NCBI RefSeq assembly: GCF_001895045.1 | Contig: NZ_BDAM01000012.1 | Span: 101,011 to 165,010 of the forward strand | Length of the DNA: 64,000 nucleotides | Direction: 5' to 3' | Source: Rhodococcus coprophilus NBRC 100603 | GTDB lineage: Bacteria > Actinomycetota > Actinomycetes > Mycobacteriales > Mycobacteriaceae | Part shown: positions 17,627 through 26,645 of the stretch, one piece after another | How positions within the stretch are numbered: position 1 is the first letter of the stretch | How the letters are laid out: every line of letters starts with the position of its first letter | Notes under the pieces: generated by a model | What the model was told of the DNA's origin: nothing | Database searches by the model: none | The model's input: only the letters and a program-made list of their open reading frames with translations | Program-made: the position numbers and the translations under genes

Positions 17627-18049
17627 AGGCGTTTCAACCCCTTAATGAAAAGTAGGAAATAGCCCTTGATCAGGGCATCTGGTGAAAAATCAGGTTCTGA
17701 AAACCGCACGTGATGTCTCGGGCGCATAACGTCCCGGTCAAAGAGGGGGGTGGGAGGGGATACCCCCTGGGTAGGGGTCGCACCGTGTCTGACCTGCGTA
17801 AACGTCGGATCGATCGGTGTCACGAGGCTGATCCAGCCTGCAGGCAGAGACTCGACACCAGACAACCTCAAGCAGAGGCCGGACTACCCGACCTAGAGAC
17901 CTCGGCAGGACTCCCACCGAGGACCAGGCCTTACCTCCTCGGCCTCCAGCCTCAGGGCCTAGACCCCACCTGACCAGACCTCCACCCGAGCTACCTCGGC
18001 TCGGGGGCCTGGGCACCCTCCTGGGCATAGAGCCCTGGCTTGTGCAGCC
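17627..18049. other. 423 bp gap next to the small terminase; candidate packaging site
   Basis: I see no convincing gene. The right half is strikingly rich in CCT/ACCT repeats on the plus strand (about 17880-17985). A 7 bp perfect hairpin (CCCGAGC/GCTCGGG, 17985-18005) probably ends the upstream gene. Packaging sites usually lie beside the small terminase gene, so cos or pac may be here. This rests on position only. Confidence 0.35.
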
Positions 18050-18367
18050 TTAGCCGGTAGTGACCCGTCCTCTGCGGATGTCCTGCCACTGCTTCGGGGT
18101 CACGCCTGCCTCCATAGCCAACGTGCGGAGCTTGAACCCGAGGTCGAGATACCGGCTGCATTCGTCGCTGAGGGCGACTACCTGTGCCCACAACTCGTTG
18201 GTCAGCTCGAAGTCTCCGAGTGCCTCACAGGCCCGTTGGGCGTTCTCCAGCTCGTGCGCCACTGTGCGGCAGAGGTAACAGCAGTACTTGCGCTCCTCGA
18301 AGGCTGTACCCTGGCAGCCTTCGCGCTGACACGGAACGAACGTACGGGGGTTACTGGTGTTGGCCAT
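18050..18367 (-). CDS. Hypothetical protein with N-terminal Cys cluster
   Basis: 105 residues. The N-terminal third has Cys pairs (C-x4-C...CC-x2-C within residues 13-33) that could bind zinc. The rest is helical and ends in a helix-turn-helix-like stretch (LRTLAMEAGVTPKQWQDIRRG). A clear AAGGAGAG ribosome site precedes the ATG. A DNA-binding or regulatory role is possible. It lies between the capsid and terminase genes. Confidence 0.6.
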   Translation of the reverse strand: MANTSNPRTFVPCQREGCQGTAFEERKYCCYLCRTVAHELENAQRACEALGDFELTNELWAQVVALSDECSRYLDLGFKLRTLAMEAGVTPKQWQDIRRGRVTTG

Positions 18368-18407
18368 GGCGGGTCTCTCCTTTGTGAGGGCGTCTGAGAC
18401 GCCAGAA

Positions 18408-18427
18408 GGGCACCTCGTAAGGTGCCC
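18408..18427 (-). terminator. Hairpin after the capsid gene
   Basis: GGGCACCT and AGGTGCCC form a perfect 8 bp stem with a 4 nt loop, 64 bp beyond the capsid stop codon. There is no T-run, so it may attenuate rather than stop transcription into the genes that follow. Confidence 0.5.
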
Positions 18428-18490
18428 CTCCAGCGTTGTATTCAGTTGTGCCCGAACAGGATCAGTCGTTCGGGGTATGTCAAGTTGCTA

Positions 18491-19321
18491 TCAGGCAGCA
18501 ACAGCGTGCAGGCGCACGATGCCCGACGGGTTGGCATGGCCGAACCCGATTCGAGCCACGGCGCGGACCTGAGTCGCGTCCGAGCCAAAGGCGGCATCGG
18601 TGGACATGGTCACCGCGGTGCCCTTGCGAAGGACGGTCATCACCTGCGAGGAGTCCAGGGCCCAGGCGTTGCCAGCGGTCACCGCAGGCGAGACCAGGGC
18701 GATAAGACCAGCCAGCTTGATGCCGTCGTCCACGCTCTCGATCAGGCCCTGGTTCGAGCCGGAAGCGGTCTTGGCCTTCGAGAGGGCCAGGGCCACGTCA
18801 GGGGCCAGAACGATATGGGTCAGCTCGGCACCGTTGGCCATCGCCTTCGACTTGGCATCGTGGACGTAGTCGAGCGTGGTCCAGCCTGCGGTCGTATCGA
18901 CGACCTGGACACCCTGGACCGAGAGGAGACCGCTCGGGCCGTGGGTGACGGTGTCACCGAAGAACGCGGCATCGACCTTCTTGCCGATGTCACGGGCCAG
19001 TGCCTTACCGATCATCGCGGCCACCGCCGGATCGGTGTCCTCGACCGACTCGTTGGAGACCTGGGTCAGACCGGCGACCTTGGTCGGGACCACGACGACC
19101 TCGTTGGTCACCGGATCGACGAGCGTGATCGGGGTGTTCTCGGCGTACCAGCCGGTCTCGGGATCGGTGACCAGGATCGGGAAACGAACCTGATGCTTAC
19201 CGGTGTTGACGACGGTTGCAGCCTGGAACGCAACCGCCTTGTCGGTGATCTCGGCATCGACGAGCTTGCCGTAGTCCTCGGGGGTGAAGGCGTTCTGCAG
19301 GGCGGTGTTGGTGGTAGCCAT
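18491..19321 (-). CDS. Phage major capsid protein (HK97 fold)
   Basis: 276 residues with the hallmarks of the HK97 gp5 family core: an E-loop-like segment (TGKHQVRFPILVTDPETGWYAEN), the VVVVPTKVAGLTQVSNESVED block and a C-terminal A-domain (VRAVARIGFGHANPSGIVRL). It lacks the long N-terminal delta domain, and a separate scaffold gene lies directly upstream. The size is small for a capsid protein of the family, in keeping with a small-genome shell. A good ribosome site (AGGAGGACATTTC) precedes the ATG. This is the strongest evidence that the island builds its own capsid. Confidence 0.85.
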   Translation of the reverse strand: MATTNTALQNAFTPEDYGKLVDAEITDKAVAFQAATVVNTGKHQVRFPILVTDPETGWYAENTPITLVDPVTNEVVVVPTKVAGLTQVSNESVEDTDPAVAAMIGKALARDIGKKVDAAFFGDTVTHGPSGLLSVQGVQVVDTTAGWTTLDYVHDAKSKAMANGAELTHIVLAPDVALALSKAKTASGSNQGLIESVDDGIKLAGLIALVSPAVTAGNAWALDSSQVMTVLRKGTAVTMSTDAAFGSDATQVRAVARIGFGHANPSGIVRLHAVAA

Positions 19322-19470
19322 GAAATGTCCTCCTGGACAATAGGAAAGGCCCCTGGCTCGATTGCCAGAGGCCCATAGGGGTAGTGAATCAGGAGACGGT
19401 CACAGACCGAATCCCATTGAGGCACAGCCTCGTTTGTGTTGAGCAGCGGTCACAGACCACTACCCGAAGA

Positions 19471-19929
19471 TCACTTGAACATCGCATCCCACGACGGGGT
19501 GGGCTGCTTCGGCTTCGAACCTCCGGTGCCCTGGGAAGGGTCGAACGCGGGTGCGTTCTTCCGGAGGCCGGGACGCTCGGTCAGGACAGCCGCTACATCG
19601 GCGGCCACCTTCTCGGGGTCGACGTTGCCGTCGTCGTCCAGGTAGTCGGTGAGGGTGTTACCCGAGAGGGTGAACAAGTCGCTCCCCATCGCCAGCTCCG
19701 CGCTGGCGATCCGCTCGACCTCGGCACGCTGCAGCCGTTCGAACCGAGCCTGCAGGGCGGTCACCGTCTCGCGGGCCTCGTTCCGCTCTACCCGGTACCG
19801 GGCTTCTTTGTTCAGCTTCTGAGAGCCGTCCTCGGCTCCAGGGGTACCCGTGGGTGCCTTATCGGTAGGCACCCCGTCAGCGTTGGACTCAGGGCCGGGA
19901 ACAGGGGTCTGGATGTCTTGGTTCTGCAT
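19471..19929 (-). CDS. Capsid scaffolding protein
   Basis: 152 residues, acidic and low in hydrophobics. A Pro/Gly-rich leader is followed by a coiled-coil stretch (EARYRVERNEARETVTALQA) and a short conserved-looking C-terminus (PTPSWDAMF). This layout and the place just upstream of the capsid gene are characteristic of phage scaffold proteins, which are highly diverged in sequence. A ribosome site AAGGAG precedes the ATG. Confidence 0.7.
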   Translation of the reverse strand: MQNQDIQTPVPGPESNADGVPTDKAPTGTPGAEDGSQKLNKEARYRVERNEARETVTALQARFERLQRAEVERIASAELAMGSDLFTLSGNTLTDYLDDDGNVDPEKVAADVAAVLTERPGLRKNAPAFDPSQGTGGSKPKQPTPSWDAMFK

Positions 19930-19941
19930 ATCTCTCCTTGG

Positions 19942-20151
19942 CTATGGGTAGCGGCGCATGAACAGCGCCCGTCGTAGGTCGGTCTCGTCGATGTCGTCGT
20001 CCAGCCCGAGCCGGGCGAGGATCACGTAGCGGTTCGGGTGTCCGTGCTCGAACCACGCGAGGTCTCCGGCCTCGTGGATGGCTCGGACGTAGTTCTCAGA
20101 CCGCGTCAGATGCAGCTGGAACGCTGCTTCCTGCTCGTGTGCGTTCGGCAT
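19942..20151 (-). CDS. Small hypothetical protein
   Basis: 69 residues beginning MPNAHEQEAAFQLHL and ending RRALFMRRYP. It starts 2 bp after the stop of the preceding 49-residue gene and ends 12 bp before the scaffold start, so it is part of the same transcript. No known motif. A TTG at 20166 would give five more residues. Confidence 0.55.
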   Translation of the reverse strand: MPNAHEQEAAFQLHLTRSENYVRAIHEAGDLAWFEHGHPNRYVILARLGLDDDIDETDLRRALFMRRYP

Positions 20152-20153
20152 GC

Positions 20154-20303
20154 TCAGTCCGTCCAATGTGTGACGGTCAGACCTTCGTACGGGTGTCCGT
20201 GGTGGGATCCGAGATGGACGGCAGCCTCAGGGCTGACTTTCCACGTACGTGCAGGTGCTCCGTGCTCAGCAGCCCGTACGGCTGCGTCGATCAGTGCGTC
20301 CAT
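20154..20303 (-). CDS. 49-residue hypothetical protein
   Basis: Starts MDALIDAAVRAAEHG with AAGGAGAG eight bases upstream, and ends 2 bp before the next start. The C-terminal half holds a His-rich segment (HLGSHHGHPYEG). It fills the gap in an otherwise gap-free operon and is probably real. Confidence 0.55.
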   Translation of the reverse strand: MDALIDAAVRAAEHGAPARTWKVSPEAAVHLGSHHGHPYEGLTVTHWTD

Positions 20304-20375
20304 GTGATCTCTCCTTGGATATGCGAAAGACCCCGTTGTCGGCGGGGCCTCGGTTGGCGGATGTCAAGTTCTGGA

Positions 20376-20624
20376 TCAGCTCGAACACGGATCAGGGAGC
20401 TGGGCCCCCAGCTCGGAGATGCGGGCCTCAGCAGCCCGCAGCCGGATGCGAAGGTTCTTGGCCTCGTTGTTCAACTTCCGGACCTTCTCGGACTTCGTGT
20501 CGAAGTTCTCCGCTGTATGCAGCCGCTTCCTCAGCTCGAAGCCTTCAGACCGCAGCTTGAGGATCCGGTCCTGCCAGTACGCGGGCAGCTCGTGGAGCTG
20601 GGCGTTCTCAGGGATGTTTGCCAT
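20376..20624 (-). CDS. Small coiled-coil protein
   Basis: 82 residues. Almost the whole length is predicted helix with heptad-like Leu/Ile spacing (YWQDRILKLRSEGFELRKR...EAKNLRIRLRAAEARISEL). AGGAGG lies seven bases before the ATG. It could be a second scaffold-like or assembly factor, or a regulator; there is no motif to decide. Confidence 0.6.
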   Translation of the reverse strand: MANIPENAQLHELPAYWQDRILKLRSEGFELRKRLHTAENFDTKSEKVRKLNNEAKNLRIRLRAAEARISELGAQLPDPCSS

Positions 20625-20704
20625 GGGGTACCTCCTGGGGTTGTCGCGGCATCTGGCCGCGTGTTTGGTGCTGTACGACCTCCGTGGGCCGTGCAGTAGG
20701 TGAG

Positions 20705-20959
20705 TCAGTGTGTGTCGAACGCGCCGGAGGCGTACGCCTCGGTCAGTTGCCGAACTACCTCGGCAGGTTCGACGGGTACGCCGTCGTGTTGGAACTGGAC
20801 GCCCGCGCTCTCGAAGGCGCGGACAACGGTCCAGGCGGCAGACTTACCGATCCGTTGGCGCTTCTCACGCTCGGACCTGCATCGGCGGCAGTAGCCACCG
20901 TTGTCTCGGTCGGCGGATGTTCGGATCTCGTGCCCCTGAGGGCACTGGTTGACGGGCAT
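20705..20959 (-). CDS. Small zinc-ribbon protein
   Basis: 84 residues from the ATG at 20959, chosen because AGAGAGG precedes it; upstream in-frame starts lack such a site. The pattern C-P-x-G-H near the N-terminus with C-R-R-C about 15 residues later suggests a zinc ribbon. The rest is helical (AAWTVVRAFESAGVQF). Probably DNA- or RNA-binding; function unknown. Confidence 0.6.
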   Translation of the reverse strand: MPVNQCPQGHEIRTSADRDNGGYCRRCRSEREKRQRIGKSAAWTVVRAFESAGVQFQHDGVPVEPAEVVRQLTEAYASGAFDTH

Positions 20960-21011
20960 TAGTGCCTCTCTTTCAGCATCGTTAGTACTCATGGTTTGGG
21001 TCAAATGAAAA

Positions 21012-21040
21012 GGGCCAGAACGTATTCGACGTTCTGACCC
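21012..21040 (-). terminator. Rho-independent terminator of the 21340-21870 gene
   Basis: On the minus strand CAGAACGT and ACGTTCTG pair, flanked by GGG/CCC, and are followed by CTTTTC. Together with the second perfect hairpin at 21057-21084 it separates the Cys-rich gene upstream from the zinc-ribbon gene. Confidence 0.7.
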
Positions 21041-21056
21041 GAAGATTGTGGGGTAC

Positions 21057-21084
21057 CCCTCGGTCTGCCGTAACAGACCGAGGG
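21057..21084. terminator. Second hairpin of a double terminator
   Basis: CCCTCGGTCTG pairs perfectly with CAGACCGAGGG (11 bp, 6 nt loop). From here to 21339 I see several short inverted repeats but no supported gene. Confidence 0.55.
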
Positions 21085-21339
21085 CTGACTTCCCTCAAGA
21101 AACACACGGAACGGTCACCCGCCGTTCCTATCCGCTGCTGCCACAGCGGCTTGCCGAGGTCGATCACCTCGAGAAGTTCAGGCGGTCGATGGGGAGAGCC
21201 ACCGACCGACCTCCGGGTGCTGGAGAACACCCGGATGCGGCGATCACCGACTGCAGGTCGGGATCAGCTCGCAAGCTTGCAAGGGGGTGTCTTTCCCCTT
21301 CGCAATATCAGTACAAAACTGGAACACAGTATTTGACCC

Positions 21340-21870
21340 CTAAGCGATGTAACTCATATTTGGGACGGTCCTGATCCAGGATCCATGAGGCTCGCCGGCC
21401 GAGGTGCCAGTGCCGTTACGCGACCCCTTCGGCCTACCCGGCTGAGGATTCCATCCGGGGTACCGCTCCTGCATGGCTTCCTTCCGGCGCTTGCGTAGCG
21501 CCGCCATCCTCTCCTTCGCAGCGGCATTGTGTGCCACGTGCCGCGCTTCAGAGCACTCTGTGCAGTACTTCGGCCACCGCGCGGTGTCGGTGCTTCCGTC
21601 CTTCTTGTGCGAGATCTTCCGGCGCGTGTGGACGAGTCCGCCGCAGTCAGCGCACGGGCCGTAGTAGACGCGGAATCCCCAGAACTGGACCCAGGCTCCG
21701 CCCGTCGACGTCACCTCTTGCCGGTACACGTGGTCCGGGTTCTCGCGTCGCCACTTGTCGACCTTGTTCGGCACCAGCTTCGCGGCCTGGTTGCCCAGTG
21801 GGCGGACGAACCGGATGCCGGATGCCGAGGTCTCGATCTCGCCGAGGCGTGCTGTTGCGGTGGTGTTCAT
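21340..21870 (-). CDS. Hypothetical zinc-binding protein
   Basis: 176 residues from the ATG at 21870, which has AGGAGAG six bases upstream. The middle has two Cys pairs (CADCGG and CTECSEA, about 35 residues apart) that could hold zinc, as in HNH-like or small DNA-binding proteins, although I cannot find a full HNH motif. A very basic stretch follows (AALRKRRKEAMQERYPGW). It is the first gene of the leftward block after the repeat region and could be an early regulator or nuclease-like protein. Confidence 0.6.
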   Translation of the reverse strand: MNTTATARLGEIETSASGIRFVRPLGNQAAKLVPNKVDKWRRENPDHVYRQEVTSTGGAWVQFWGFRVYYGPCADCGGLVHTRRKISHKKDGSTDTARWPKYCTECSEARHVAHNAAAKERMAALRKRRKEAMQERYPGWNPQPGRPKGSRNGTGTSAGEPHGSWIRTVPNMSYIA

Positions 21871-22100
21871 GTCTCTCCTCATGATGTGGTGTGCTGGATG
21901 TCATAGCTAGATGCGGGCCCCAGACCCGCAGCTCATCGGTGGTTACCGGTCGGTAAGTTCGCGCCGTGGCTGGCATCTGCCGCACGAAGGCTCACGAGCC
22001 GTCCCGGCCCCTCCACACTTGATGGGGCCTAGGGATGGCGAGGCCGAGGAAGGCAGATGGCTGACACCAAAAGAAAGCGCACCGAAGGTGTCCGATTACG

Positions 22101-22263
22101 CCATTCTTTGAATGGCAGAAGAATTGTCAGAGAGCCATTCTTTGGGTCTTCCTGGAGCCATTCTTGACCCTCCAGATGCGCCATTCTTTGCGCTCCAGAT
22201 GGCACCTCCAGGTGCCTCCAGATACCCCCCTGAGGGGGATATTCTTTGACCCTCAAAGAATGG
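22101..22263. repeat. Iteron-like repeat cluster
   Basis: CCATTCTTTG occurs at 22101, 22135 and 22181, with a one-base-shorter copy at 22158 and a partial copy at 22241. An inverted copy CAAAGAATGG follows at 22254-22263. Spacings of 34, 23, 23 and 60 bp include two close to two helix turns. A second motif, CTCCAG(A/G)T, is interleaved at 22170, 22193, 22206 and 22216. The pattern suits binding of an initiator or repressor protein. Confidence 0.7.
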
Positions 22264-22270
22264 TTATTGG

Positions 22271-22360
22271 GGCCCCTTAAAGGGGTATATTATAATAATC
22301 TCTAGATAGGGATTTCTTAAGGAAATCCCCTAGTTCGGGAACCCCCTAAAGGGGGTTCCC
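22271..22360. other. AT-rich stretch with three perfect hairpins (candidate origin)
   Basis: Directly after the repeats come CCCC-TTAAA-GGGG, an AT-only run (TATATTATAATAAT), GGGATTTC-TTAAG-GAAATCCC (22309-22329) and GGGAACCCCC-TAAA-GGGGGTTCCC (22337-22360). Repeats next to an easily melted AT stretch are typical of replication origins. A tandem terminator is the main alternative. Confidence 0.5.
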
Positions 22361-22727
22361 TCACTCTGATCCTGCAACTGGAAAAACCAGATCAAAGATT
22401 TCCTTGTTACGCGCGCCCGCGTAGGGAGGCAAAAATCCCTCCTGACCAGCGTATACGCTGAAACGGGCGTCTAGCGTCCACGCTGACGCACTGAAGGGTG
22501 CTACCCACCCACTCACCCACACATAGGTAGGTTCGGCCCTCAGCGTGGCCCCTGGGGGCCACTACGGCGGTCTTCAGATTGCAGGCATGACGACATGTCC
22601 GCCGGATCGGACGGACCGATTCCGACAGTACCCCCGTCGAGATCGGGAGGCAAGAGATTGCTATCGGTCAGAGAATATACGGGCGCGGCTAATTTGGAGT
22701 GCCGGCCCGATTCAATAAAGAAACAAG

Positions 22728-22748
22728 TCGACAATTCCGAATTGTCGA
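22728..22748. promoter_or_regulatory. 21 bp inverted repeat, possible operator
   Basis: TCGACAATTC and GAATTGTCGA are perfect reverse complements around one base. The site is about 100 bp beyond the integrase stop codon in an AT-rich setting. Related GGAATTGGAATTG follows. Confidence 0.45.
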
Positions 22749-22821
22749 ATCGGTACTCCGACGGAATTGGAATTGCAGGATTCCAGGTACGGTCCAATTA
22801 ATCGTAGTCGCAACAATTGCA

Positions 22822-22847
22822 GGGGCCTGCCTCTTTTGGCCGGCCCC
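22822..22847 (-). terminator. Integrase terminator
   Basis: GGGGCCTGCC and GGCCGGCCCC pair with one mismatch around a T-rich loop, 2 bp beyond the integrase stop codon. Confidence 0.5.
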
Positions 22848-22849
22848 GG

Positions 22850-24529
22850 TCAGTCGACCTTTATGGTGGCCAGGTCGGGCTTCGGGAGCCCGTCGAGGTC
22901 CAGACGCTCCGGCAGCTCGGGCATGTTCTTCGGCGGCATCATCGCCATCTGCCGCAGCCCGTCGCGCATGTGCTTCGGGTACACGACGAAACGGGCACCG
23001 TGGTCGATCATCAACTGACGCTTGTCGGAGGTCTCCCAGACCTCGCGGTACGTCTGGTCTGTCTCCTCGGTGACCCAGCCGGACGGACGCGATGGCGTGG
23101 CGGCGAGCTGGTCGCGTTTGGCGACCTGAGCCTTCATCCGTTCCGCCCACTGACGTACGTCCTCGGGCGTGGTCAACAAGCCCATATCGGATTCCATCCG
23201 CAACCGGTCGAGGGTTGCTAACACCTTCTCCAGCTCGGCAGCGTGGTCCTCACCCTGGACGAACACGCGTCGGGTGACCTTGGTGTCTCCCCATTTGGCC
23301 AGGAACATCCGTTCCAGCCTGACATCGGCGTCGTCGGCCCGGACGCCCGTGCCTTTGCAGTTGAGCGGAGTACGCCCGCACCGGTAGTAGCGATGCTCCG
23401 CAGTGACCTGTCCATTGGAGTTCTTCCTGACAGACGCCTGTTGTGCCAGCGAGGCCCCACACGGGCCTTCACCGCATGCTGGGCAGCCTGGGCAGCCGCA
23501 GATTCCTACACCGAGCATCGGGTTGGTGGACGCGGTCGGCGTACGACCGTTGAGCTTGCGGAGGTGGGCAGCCTCTTGGAGCTGCTTCCAGGTGGCAGCG
23601 TCGAACGTCGGGGGTGCGAGCCGGATCGGCTCTCCCTCGGGGTCGAGCACGACGACTGCAGCCGACCCCTTGCCGGTCATCTTCAGACCCTGCGTACGCG
23701 GCGAGGTCATGGCGTCGATCACCGTGCTGGTTGTCCACGGTCGGGACTTCGGAGGGTTGCCCTTGGCCACCCGAGCCCGGTCCATATTCGTCAGGGCCGC
23801 ACCATCGCGGCACTCGCAATCCAGGACGTGTGCATCGGTACATCGCGGATCGGTGTACCCAGCGTTCAGCCACGCTGCGATGCGGATATATGACCAGCCG
23901 TCGAGCAGACGGCGTGCCATCGAATGCAGCAGCCGGTAACCGATCTCGTCGGTGGCCAGGCCCTTGCCCTTACCGCTGGGATGCTCCACGACCTTGAACC
24001 CGAGCGGAGGGACACCCGATGCCCACCGATCCATCTGCCTCAGCGCCCGGTGTGAGTCCTGGGCGCGGGACTTGAACCGGTTCAGTTCGAGCTGGGCGAA
24101 GAACGAGCCGAGATAGACGAACAGCTCAGCCATCATCGCGTCGATGCCTTTGGAGACTCCGGGCCGGTAGTCGAGCGTGAGACCGTCGTCGGCGAACGCA
24201 ACGACCTTGTGTCGCTCCTCAGCCCACCGGGCGAAGTCGACACAGTGCCGGGTCGACCTGAATGCGCGGTCCATCTTCGACCAGACGATCACATCCCACT
24301 TGGAGGCACCCTCGTCGGTCAGCCAGGGACCGAGGTCGGGCCGGTCCTCGGGCCGCTTCTCAGCCGACACGCCGAGATCCTCGAAAGAACCTACGATCTC
24401 GTATCCCTTGGCTTCCGCCCACTTCCGGGCGGTTTCAAGCTGCGCCAGATGCGACACTTTCTGCGGTCCCTGGACTACTGATACGCGAGCGCCAACGATT
24501 GCGCGTACTCTGTGGGGAAGTTCGGTCAC
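22850..24529 (-). CDS. Large serine integrase
   Basis: 559 residues. The N-terminal resolvase domain has R15-V-S17 (GARVSVVQ) with S17 the nucleophile, and the segment VIVWSKMDRAFRSTRH. The recombinase domain follows (RASGVPPLGF-like, here WASGVPPLGFKVVEHPSG), then a zinc ribbon (CGCPGCPACG...YRCGRTPLNCKG) and a coiled-coil tail. The length and order match phage large serine integrases. The GTG start lies 17 bp from the attR core. A separate excision factor would be needed for release and is not recognised among the small genes. Confidence 0.93.
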   Translation of the reverse strand: MTELPHRVRAIVGARVSVVQGPQKVSHLAQLETARKWAEAKGYEIVGSFEDLGVSAEKRPEDRPDLGPWLTDEGASKWDVIVWSKMDRAFRSTRHCVDFARWAEERHKVVAFADDGLTLDYRPGVSKGIDAMMAELFVYLGSFFAQLELNRFKSRAQDSHRALRQMDRWASGVPPLGFKVVEHPSGKGKGLATDEIGYRLLHSMARRLLDGWSYIRIAAWLNAGYTDPRCTDAHVLDCECRDGAALTNMDRARVAKGNPPKSRPWTTSTVIDAMTSPRTQGLKMTGKGSAAVVVLDPEGEPIRLAPPTFDAATWKQLQEAAHLRKLNGRTPTASTNPMLGVGICGCPGCPACGEGPCGASLAQQASVRKNSNGQVTAEHRYYRCGRTPLNCKGTGVRADDADVRLERMFLAKWGDTKVTRRVFVQGEDHAAELEKVLATLDRLRMESDMGLLTTPEDVRQWAERMKAQVAKRDQLAATPSRPSGWVTEETDQTYREVWETSDKRQLMIDHGARFVVYPKHMRDGLRQMAMMPPKNMPELPERLDLDGLPKPDLATIKVD

Positions 24530-24545
24530 GGTGCAAGGGTACCGC

Positions 24546-24556
24546 GACCTGCTGAT
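24546..24556 (+). repeat. attR core
   Basis: GACCTGCTGAT, matching attL in 10 of 11 positions. It is at the exact codon (DQQ-V) where the N-terminal HhH-GPD fragment stops matching its family and island sequence begins. Confidence 0.75.
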
Positions 24557-24647
24557 CGAGCAACATCCCGATGAGCAACGCGGCCGGATTCTGCGAGAGC
24601 AGAGCGTCGGCGTCGGGATCCCCCACGAGATTCAGCGTCGATTCCAT
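24546..24647 (-). pseudogene. HhH-GPD repair protein, N-terminal fragment
   Basis: Encodes the first 34 residues (MESTLNLVGDPDADALL...GMLLDQQV) of the gene whose remainder is at 14196-14678. After the junction the frame reads island sequence. The promoter and start stay with this fragment, so the larger C-terminal piece has lost its expression signals unless the island supplies new ones. Confidence 0.85.
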
Positions 24648-24762
24648 GGGTCGATCATGCACCGGTCCGCACAGTCGCCGCCACAGTCCGGCCCCGACGG
24701 CGGCGCTCGATCGGTGACGCACTTGCGCGGCACCGGTGCTGAACCAGACATTCACGACAGGC

Positions 24763-24859
24763 TGTGGAAAACGCGGGGTTGCGTCATCTCAGCTGATCAG
24801 ACGCATGGATTCCGAGTTGTCCACGTTCGGTCCACCGGATTTCCACAGAGTTGTCCACA
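24763..24859. promoter_or_regulatory. DnaA-box-like motifs
   Basis: TTGTCCACA (24851-24859) matches the actinobacterial DnaA box; TTGTCCACG (24817) and two TTTCCACAG-like sites (24763 inverted, 24840) lie close by. The cluster lies between aspT and the split repair gene in host DNA. It could be a DnaA-titrating or regulatory site, or chance. Confidence 0.35.
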
Positions 24860-24930
24860 GCTTGGGAATAGCGCGGACCGTCGTTTCCCTTTCGGGTTAC
24901 CCGGCGTACTGCCGGCCGAGCAGACTAGGG

Positions 24931-26566
<1,636 letters not shown>

Positions 26567-26645
26567 CGAGACCCCCGTGGGACGCGCAAGCGGCCCGCGG
26601 GGGTTTCTGCATCCTTGCCCTCGGGAGTAGCGGCGAATCCCGGAG

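Larger units (their letters stand above)
21871..22849. other. Long non-coding stretch between integrase and early genes
   Basis: About 980 bp without a supported gene apart from a possible 35-residue ORF (22057-22164, basic, with AGGAAGG five bases before its ATG). It holds the repeat cluster, AT-rich stretch and hairpins given separately, a 14 bp palindrome CAGCGTATACGCTG (22447-22460) and a 21 bp inverted repeat. The base composition differs from the flanking genes, with local AT runs. Confidence 0.6.
14679..24556. mobile_element. Integrated capsid-encoding phage satellite-like island
   Basis: A 9.88 kb island bounded by an 11 bp imperfect repeat and inserted in a DNA-repair gene. It encodes a large serine integrase beside the right end and a replication-type HTH protein beside the left end. 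A minus-strand head-gene block follows: P27-type small terminase, scaffold, major capsid protein and two connector-like proteins, plus several very small proteins. No portal, large terminase, protease, tail or lysis gene is visible in any frame. It is too small for a full phage but the gene order is not scrambled. It most resembles satellites that make their own capsid and take the rest from a helper phage (inference from gene content). Confidence 0.75.

Noticed and set aside
22029..22256. 75-residue minus-strand frame over the repeats
   Set aside because: Its sequence is only a translation of the repeat units and has no ribosome site.
22540..22801. Opposing frames of 85 and 68 codons beyond the integrase
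   Set aside because: Both overlap the same AT-rich stretch, have weak starts and no recognisable features.
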